NCBI GenBank assembly: GCA_963781495.1
Contig: CAWAFX010000002.1
Coordinates: 1,116,001-1,180,000, forward strand
From: Mayfieldus sp963781495
Lineage (GTDB): Bacteria; Actinomycetota; Thermoleophilia; Solirubrobacterales; 70-9
Length of the DNA stretch: 64,000 bases
Direction of reading: 5' to 3'
Below, in pieces: positions 58,558 to 64,000 of this stretch (position 1 is its first letter; the number at the start of each line of letters is the position of its first letter). Under the pieces are notes generated by a model. The model did no database searches. It was not told the origin of the DNA and was given only the letters and a program-made list of their open reading frames with translations. A program made the translations under genes and the position numbers.

Positions 58558-60114
58558 ATGCTCACCGTCGCGAGCCTCCTCGACGAGCTGGAGCTGGACC
58601 CGGCGGCGGGCGCCAACGCGCTCTCGAACCCGGTCCGCTGGGTCCACATCTCCGAGCTCGAGGACCCGACGCCGTGGCTCTCCGGCGGGGAGCTGATGCT
58701 GACCACCGGGATCCAACTCCAGGGCGCCGCCAAGCAGCGGGCCTTCGTGCGCAGGCTGGTCAACCACAATCTCGCCGGGCTCGGGTTCGGGACCGGGTTC
58801 GACCACGGCAAGCTGCCGAAGGCGCTGATCGACGAGGCCGAGAAGCACGACTTCCCGCTCTTCGAGGTGCCCTACTCGATGCCGTTCATCGCCCTGACCG
58901 AGAAGGCGTTCGCGCGCCTGGTCAACGAGCAGTACGAGGTTCTGCAGCGGGGGATCGCGGTCCAGCGCCGGCTCGAGCGCCTGGTGCTCGAGGAGCGCGG
59001 CCTGGATCAGATCACCGCAACCATCGCCGCCGCGGTCGGCGGCACGGTGCTGGTGCTCGACGGACACGGTGAGCTTCTCGCCTCACGCAACTTCCGCCGC
59101 GACCTGCCGGAGGCCGTGTCGGTGGCGATCCGCTCCGAGGCCGCCTCCCACGCCACCGACGGCCACCCCTTCGTCCCCGCCCACGCCTCGGTCACCGGGC
59201 GCGCGCTCGCGCACCCGGTCGTCTCGCCCGGTGGCGGCCACCCCCAGGCCTGGGTGGTGATCGTCCGCGACTCGGGCGGGCTCGGCGACTTCGAGCGCCT
59301 GATCCTGCAGCAGGCGGTGGTCGTGGTGGCGCTGGAGCTGATGCGGCGCCGGGTCGCCCGCGAGACCGAGCGGCGACTGGCCGGAGACGTGCTCGCGGCG
59401 GCACTCGGGGGCCGGCTCGAGCCGGGGGAGATGCGGCGCCGGCTGGCCCCGTTCGGGATCGATTCCGAGGCCTCGGTGCTGGTCTTCTCGGTCGACGACC
59501 CGACGGCAGCCGAGTCGATCCTCGAGGCGGCGCTCGCCGACCTCGACTGTCCGGCGGTGGTGGCGCCGCACGGCGCCAACGGCCGCGAGCTGCTCTGCGC
59601 CGTCGTCGACGCCTCCGAGCAGGATCCGATCGAGATCGCGGTCGCGGCGCGGCGGGTGCTCGCGATCCGCCGCGGAGGGGTGCGGGCGGCGGCGAGCCGG
59701 CCGGCGGCCCCGGAGATGCTGCGGCGCTCCTTCCACGAAGCCCGCTGCGCGCTCGAGGCGACGGCGCTCGACAACGGCGAGGCCCCGGACGTCGCGTCCT
59801 GGCAGGACCTCGGCGCCTTCACGCTGCTGCTCTCGCTGCAGGACGACGAGGCTCTGCGTCTCTACTGCGAGAGCGTGCTGGGACCGATCGAGGAGGGCGA
59901 CGCCGAGTACGGGGGCGAGCTGCTGCGCTCACTCGAGGCTTTCATCGAGAACAACGGCCAGTGGGAGCGGGCGGCGCGCGAGGTCTTCTGCCACCGCCAC
60001 ACGCTGCGCTACCGGATGCGCAAGGTCGAGGAGCTGACCGGCCGCGACCTCAGCCGCGCCCACGACAGGATCGAGTTCTGGCTCGCGCTTCGGGCCCGGG
60101 AGCTGGTCGGATGA
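58558..60114 (+). CDS. PucR-family transcriptional regulator
   Basis: The protein has 518 residues. N-terminal PucR domain (about 1-125: SNPVRWVHISELEDPTPWLSGGELMLTTG), central GAF/GGDEF-like region, and C-terminal HTH_30 (WERAAREVFCHRHTLRYRMRKVEELTGRDL). Such regulators control purine, GABA or polyamine catabolism and activate neighbouring genes. It starts 7 bp after the aminotransferase, inside the operon it probably controls. Confidence 0.88.
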   Translation: MLTVASLLDELELDPAAGANALSNPVRWVHISELEDPTPWLSGGELMLTTGIQLQGAAKQRAFVRRLVNHNLAGLGFGTGFDHGKLPKALIDEAEKHDFPLFEVPYSMPFIALTEKAFARLVNEQYEVLQRGIAVQRRLERLVLEERGLDQITATIAAAVGGTVLVLDGHGELLASRNFRRDLPEAVSVAIRSEAASHATDGHPFVPAHASVTGRALAHPVVSPGGGHPQAWVVIVRDSGGLGDFERLILQQAVVVVALELMRRRVARETERRLAGDVLAAALGGRLEPGEMRRRLAPFGIDSEASVLVFSVDDPTAAESILEAALADLDCPAVVAPHGANGRELLCAVVDASEQDPIEIAVAARRVLAIRRGGVRAAASRPAAPEMLRRSFHEARCALEATALDNGEAPDVASWQDLGAFTLLLSLQDDEALRLYCESVLGPIEEGDAEYGGELLRSLEAFIENNGQWERAAREVFCHRHTLRYRMRKVEELTGRDLSRAHDRIEFWLALRARELVG

Positions 60115-61199
60115 AGGTTGCTGTGCTCGGTGCGGCGGGGACGATCGCGCCGGCCATCGTCCGCGACCTCGCCTCCTCGGAGGAGGTCGAGTCGATCCTG
60201 CTGCTCGACCTGCGGGCCGAGCAGGCGAAGGCGGTCGCCGAGCAGCACGGGCAGGGCAAGGCGACGGCGCGCGGCGCCGACGCACGCAGCAACCTCGCCG
60301 CCGAGCTGGCCGAGGTCGACGCCCTGGTCAATTCGGCCAGCTACCGGATCAACCTCGACGCGATGCGGGCCTGCCTCGAGGCCGACTGCCACTACCTCGA
60401 CCTCGGCGGCCTTTACCGCGTCACCGGGGAGCAGCTCCTGCTCGGTCCCGACTTCGAGCGCGCCGGACTTCTGGCCGTGCTCGGGATCGGCTCCAGCCCC
60501 GGCAAGACCAACCTGATGGCCGCCCGGGCCGCGCGCGAGATGGGAGACGTCGACTCGATCCACGTCTATGCCGCGGGCCGCGACCTCGATCCTCCGGACG
60601 GGCCGAGCTTTCCCTACGCGCTCGAGACCCTGCTCGACGAGCTGAAGCTGCGCCCGATCATGCTCCGCAACGGCGAGCCGGTGCGGATCGCCCCGATGAC
60701 CCCGGGCGGCGAGGTCGACTTCGGCTCACCGCTGGGCCGCTCGGAGACGATCTACACGCTGCATTCGGAGCTGCGCACCTTCGGACCGAGCTTCGGTTGC
60801 CAGAGCGCGAGCTTCCGCCTCTCGCTGGCCCGGCCGCTGCTCGACCGCCTCCGCGCCCTGCTCGATGCCCCCGACGAGGAAGTGCGGGCGGTGGCGACGG
60901 CGGCCAAGCCTCCGTCGGGCCAGACGGTCTCGGTGCACATGGTCGAGGCTTCCGGGCACGGCCGCACCGTGCGCACGCGCGCCGTCACCCAGCCGCACCG
61001 GGAGTGGGGCCTCGGCGGTGGTGTCGTCTCGACCGCCGCCCCGATCGCCGCCGCCGTGCGGATGCTCGCCCGCGGCAGCATCACCGCCCGCGGTGCCCTG
61101 CCGCCCGAGAGCTGCATCGGCCCGGAGGAGATGTTCGCCGAGCTGGAGACGAGGGGGACCAGCTTCGAGCTCGAGCTGACCGCGGGGGCGACCGCGTGA
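60111..61199 (+). CDS. Saccharopine dehydrogenase-like oxidoreductase
   Basis: The protein has 362 residues. N-terminal Rossmann KVAVLGAAGTIAPAIVRDLA, VDALVNSASYRIN, LGIGSSPGKTNLMA. The family includes lysine-pathway and carboxynorspermidine-type dehydrogenases; a reaction on an amino-acid/aldehyde adduct fits the polyamine setting but is not proven. Overlaps both neighbours by 4 nt (ATGA, GTGA). Confidence 0.8.
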   Translation: MKVAVLGAAGTIAPAIVRDLASSEEVESILLLDLRAEQAKAVAEQHGQGKATARGADARSNLAAELAEVDALVNSASYRINLDAMRACLEADCHYLDLGGLYRVTGEQLLLGPDFERAGLLAVLGIGSSPGKTNLMAARAAREMGDVDSIHVYAAGRDLDPPDGPSFPYALETLLDELKLRPIMLRNGEPVRIAPMTPGGEVDFGSPLGRSETIYTLHSELRTFGPSFGCQSASFRLSLARPLLDRLRALLDAPDEEVRAVATAAKPPSGQTVSVHMVEASGHGRTVRTRAVTQPHREWGLGGGVVSTAAPIAAAVRMLARGSITARGALPPESCIGPEEMFAELETRGTSFELELTAGATA

Positions 61200-62329
61200 A
61201 GGTCGGCGTCCCGACCGAGATCAAGCCCGACGAGTACCGGGTCGCGATCACCCCGGCGGGTGTCCGGGAGCTGATCGAGCACGGGCACGAGGTGCTGATC
61301 CAGAAGGGTGCCGGCGAGGGCAGCGCGGTCGCCGACGGCAAATACGAGGCGCAGGGCGCACGGATCGTCTCCGACGCGGCGGCGGTCTTCGAGGAGGCGG
61401 AGATGGTGCTGAAGGTCAAGGAGCCGCAGGCGCCCGAGGTCGAGATGCTGCGCCGCGGCCAGGTCCTCTTCACCTACCTGCACCTCGCCCCCGCCCCGGA
61501 GCTGACCCGGGAACTGTGCGGATCCGGCGCGATCTGCATGGCCTACGAGACGGTCGAGGACGACCGCGGCAGGCTGCCGCTGCTGGCGCCGATGAGCGAG
61601 ATCGCGGGCAAGATCGCGACCCAGGCGGGAGCCTTCATGCTCGAGAAGCCGATGGGCGGGCGCGGCATCCTGCTCGGCGGCGTTCCGGGGGTCGCGGCGG
61701 CAACGGTGATGGTGATCGGCGGCGGGGTCGTCGGCATGAACGCCGCCTTCATCGCGATCGGGATGGAGGCCGACGTCTTCGTCTACGACAAGTCGATCGA
61801 CCGCCTGCGCGAGCTGGACCTCGCCTTCGGCGGCCGCTGCTCGACCGTCTACTCGACCACCCTGGCGGTCGAGGAGATGCTGCCGCGGGTCGATCTCGTG
61901 ATCGGCGCCGTGCTCGTGCACGGGGCGAGGGCGCCGTTCGTGGTCCGCCGCCAGCAGCTGGCGCTGATGAAGCCCGGCACGGTGCTGGTCGACGTCGCGA
62001 TCGACCAGGGCGGCTGCTTCGAGACCTCGCGGCCGACCACCCACCGCGACCCGACCTTCGAGGTCGACGGCATCACCCACTACTGCGTCGCCAACATGCC
62101 CGGAGCGGTCCCGATCACCTCCACCTACGCCTTGACCAACGCGACGCTGCCATACGCGGTGGCGCTCGCAGACCTCGGGGTCGCCGAGGCGATCCTCAAC
62201 GATCCCGGCCTGCGCCCCGGCCTCAACATCGCCGGCGGCGAGGTCACCCATCCTGCGGTGGCCGAGGCGGTCGGTGCGGAATACGTGCCGGTCGAGCAGG
62301 CGCTGAAAGTGCAAGTCCCGAGTTCTTAG
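61196..62329 (+). CDS. ald: Alanine dehydrogenase
   Basis: The protein has 377 residues. Start KVGVPTEIKPDEYRVAITPAG, catalytic KVKEP Lys and YLHLAP His, NAD motif VMVIGGGVVGMNAAFIA, and DVAIDQGGCFETSRPTTH. Interconverts alanine with pyruvate plus ammonia; with the aminotransferase it would give net oxidative deamination. GTG overlaps the previous stop. Confidence 0.93.
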   Translation: MKVGVPTEIKPDEYRVAITPAGVRELIEHGHEVLIQKGAGEGSAVADGKYEAQGARIVSDAAAVFEEAEMVLKVKEPQAPEVEMLRRGQVLFTYLHLAPAPELTRELCGSGAICMAYETVEDDRGRLPLLAPMSEIAGKIATQAGAFMLEKPMGGRGILLGGVPGVAAATVMVIGGGVVGMNAAFIAIGMEADVFVYDKSIDRLRELDLAFGGRCSTVYSTTLAVEEMLPRVDLVIGAVLVHGARAPFVVRRQQLALMKPGTVLVDVAIDQGGCFETSRPTTHRDPTFEVDGITHYCVANMPGAVPITSTYALTNATLPYAVALADLGVAEAILNDPGLRPGLNIAGGEVTHPAVAEAVGAEYVPVEQALKVQVPSS

Positions 62330-62347
62330 CTACAGAGAAGGGAAGAC

Positions 62348-63721
62348 ATGGCAACAGCAACGTACGCGGTCACCGACCCGGTAACGGGCGAGACGGTCAA
62401 GGAGTACGACACGATCACCGACGATGAGCTGCGGGCGGCGATAGGGCGGGCCGACGAGGCTCATCGCACTTGGTCTGCGTCGTCGAGCGTGGCTGATCGG
62501 GCTGAGCTTGTCCGGAAGGTGGGAGAGCTGCATCTCGAGCGTCGTCAAGAGCTCGCGGAGATCATCGTGCGGGAGATGGGAAAGCCCATCGAGCAGGCCC
62601 TTGGCGAGCTGGACTTCTGCGGTGACATCTACGGCTTCTACGCCGACAACGCCGAGGACTTGATGGCTGACGAGCCGATCAAGCTGCTCGCCGGGAACGG
62701 ATCGGCCGTGGTGCGTCGGAGCTCGCTCGGCGTGCTGCTCGGGATCATGCCCTGGAACTTCCCGTACTACCAGGTGGCGCGTTTCGCCGCGCCGAATCTC
62801 GTGATCGGCAACACGATCGTGCTGAAGCACGCGCCGCAGTGCCCTGAGTCGGCCGCGGCGATGCAGAAGATCTTCGACGACGCCGGGTTCCCGGAGGGGG
62901 CGTACGAGAACGTCTACGCGACGAACGAGCAGATCGAGTGGGTGATTGCCGACCTTCGGATTCGCGGCGTCTCCGTCACCGGTTCCGAGCGTGCTGGAGC
63001 TGCTGTCGCGGAGATCGCCGGACGAAATCTCAAGAAGGTCGTGTTGGAGATGGGCGGGTCCGATCCCTTCATCCTGCTCGGCACCGATGATCTCGACAAG
63101 ACCGTCGAGGACGCCGTTGGCGCCCGTCTCGACAACACGGGCCAGTCGTGCAACGCGGCCAAGCGGTTCATCGTGCTCGACGAGCTGTACGAGCCCTTCC
63201 TCGAGAAGTTCACCGACGCGATGACCTCGACGAAGCCAGGCGACCCGACGTCGTCGGACACCCAGATCGGGCCGCTCTCCTCAACCATCGCGGCCGAGCG
63301 CCTCGAGGACCAGGTCGAGCGGGCGATCGACCAAGGGGCGAAGCTCGTCGCCGGCGGCAAGCGAGATGGCAACTTCTTCGAGTCGACCGTCCTGACCGGC
63401 ATCGAGCCCGAAAACGATGCCTACCGCGAGGAATTCTTTGGCCCGGTGGCGCAGGTGTATCGCGTCTCCTCCGAGGACGAGGCGGTGGAGCTGGCCAACG
63501 ACACGTCGTTCGGGCTGGGCTCATACGTCATGACGACCGACGCTGAGCAGGCGGAGCGCGTCGCGGATCAGATCGACGCCGGGATGGTCTACGTCAACCT
63601 CGTTGGCGCCGACGGAGCAGAACTCCCGTTCGGCGGGACGAAGCGGTCCGGCTTCGGCCGCGAGCTGGGCATTTACGGCGCGGATGAGTTCGTGAACAAG
63701 AAGCTGATCCGGATCGGCTAG
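62348..63721 (+). CDS. gabD: Succinate-semialdehyde dehydrogenase
   Basis: The protein has 457 residues. GIMPWNFPYYQVARFAAPN, VTGSERAGAAVAEIAG, LEMGGSDPFIL (Glu) and NTGQSCNAAKRFIV (Cys), PFGGTKRSGFGRELG at the end. Shorter N-terminal arm than E. coli GabD, as in NAD-type actinobacterial SSADH. It makes succinate from the GABA route, the last step of the island. AAGGGAAG is the ribosome site. Codons such as CGT, GCT and GTG seem commoner than in neighbours, perhaps a later arrival. Confidence 0.88.
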   Translation: MATATYAVTDPVTGETVKEYDTITDDELRAAIGRADEAHRTWSASSSVADRAELVRKVGELHLERRQELAEIIVREMGKPIEQALGELDFCGDIYGFYADNAEDLMADEPIKLLAGNGSAVVRRSSLGVLLGIMPWNFPYYQVARFAAPNLVIGNTIVLKHAPQCPESAAAMQKIFDDAGFPEGAYENVYATNEQIEWVIADLRIRGVSVTGSERAGAAVAEIAGRNLKKVVLEMGGSDPFILLGTDDLDKTVEDAVGARLDNTGQSCNAAKRFIVLDELYEPFLEKFTDAMTSTKPGDPTSSDTQIGPLSSTIAAERLEDQVERAIDQGAKLVAGGKRDGNFFESTVLTGIEPENDAYREEFFGPVAQVYRVSSEDEAVELANDTSFGLGSYVMTTDAEQAERVADQIDAGMVYVNLVGADGAELPFGGTKRSGFGRELGIYGADEFVNKKLIRIG

Positions 63722-64000
63722 AGCAACGCCCGCGCCAGCGCGGTAACGGCGCCCGACACGAACACCGCCAGGATCGGCGAGTCGCGGCGGACCGTGAGCA
63801 CCGCGGCGGCCGCCCCGACCCCGATCAGCCGCTCGTCGACGACGAACCCGTTGGCGTCCGACAGCGTCTCCGAGACCACCAGCCCGGCGAGAAGTGCTGG
63901 CGCCATCAGCGGCATGATCCGCGCCAGCGGGCCGGGCAGCGCGCGGCCGCCGAACAGCAGCGGCCCCGAGCCGCGAATCGCCGCGGTGATCAGGGCCAGC
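63718..64000 (-). CDS. AzlD-like branched-chain amino acid transport protein, 5' end cut by window edge
   Basis: The C-terminal 93 residues are present, with the N-terminus beyond base 64000. Helices GPLARIMPLMAPALLAGLVV, LIGVGAAAAVLTV and PILAVFVSGAVTALARALL resemble AzlD, the small partner of the AzlC exporter. Its stop shares CTAG with the convergent gabD. An AzlC gene would be expected further right. Confidence 0.75.
   Translation of the reverse strand, partial: LALITAAIRGSGPLLFGGRALPGPLARIMPLMAPALLAGLVVSETLSDANGFVVDERLIGVGAAAAVLTVRRDSPILAVFVSGAVTALARALL

Overview
The window is high-GC, densely packed bacterial chromosome. It looks like Actinomycetota, most likely class Thermoleophilia (Solirubrobacterales and relatives). 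The evidence is an actinobacterial-type inositol-1-phosphate synthase next to a CDP-alcohol phosphatidyltransferase, an F420-type luciferase-like oxidoreductase, a DUF6636-like lipoprotein, exported proteins with a thrombospondin-type-3 calcium repeat and PD40/Ig-like repeats, an Lgt with a non-canonical signature, and many GTG/TTG starts. There is no rRNA, CRISPR array, phage or insertion sequence. Three tRNA genes are present (Glu-UUC, Val-UAC, Asp-GUC). No gene-free stretch exceeds about 240 bp.

Layout. 1-3170 (minus): truncated secreted exo/endonuclease-phosphatase, small cytochrome c, endonuclease III, PfkB sugar kinase. 3253-8607 (plus): inositol-lipid block (PAP2 phosphatase, CDP-alcohol phosphatidyltransferase, Ino1, a glycosyltransferase fused to a PHP domain), then a divergent uracil-DNA-glycosylase relative. 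8616-16832: housekeeping genes (F420-type oxidoreductase, RNA uracil methyltransferase, phasin-like protein, EEP hydrolase, argF, tRNA-Glu, lgt, atypical SDR, ohr, aldo-keto reductase, tRNA-Val). 16873-21487 (plus): redox block of ApbE flavin transferase, ferredoxin reductase, ferredoxin, lipoprotein, two one-helix membrane proteins, a di-haem ferric-reductase-like membrane protein and a small exported protein. 21522-36089: exported and envelope functions, including a giant MMPL transporter, a PD40/Ig protein, an FtsH-like protease, two SGNH hydrolases, and two paralogous HEYGHH zincins flanking a peptidoglycan-binding hydrolase. 36090-45505: FAH-family hydrolase, tRNA-Asp with a 29-bp copy of its 3' end, two divergent TetR genes, glutamate decarboxylase, OsmC, an ArsR-DUF2892-MMPL operon, ferritin, enolase-superfamily enzyme and SnoaL-like protein. 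45502-63721: a coherent polyamine/arginine island. Its minus half holds an amidohydrolase, a DDAH-like enzyme, a basic amino acid decarboxylase, an aldehyde dehydrogenase, PotCBD, PotA, Usp and an APC permease. Its plus half holds a class III aminotransferase, a PucR regulator, a saccharopine-dehydrogenase-like protein, alanine dehydrogenase and succinate-semialdehyde dehydrogenase. Together these could import polyamines and take putrescine to GABA and succinate. A truncated AzlD-like gene ends the window.

The most striking cross-window signal is transcriptional. At least 19 genes carry a TANNNT-like -10 hexamer only 6-8 nt before the start codon and no Shine-Dalgarno. This predicts widespread leaderless mRNAs and fixes many GTG/TTG starts. 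The extreme case is the EEP/argF divergent pair, whose start codons are 18 bp apart with overlapping opposed -10 boxes. Promoter, operator and start calls are by eye, and functional calls are from motif recognition only.
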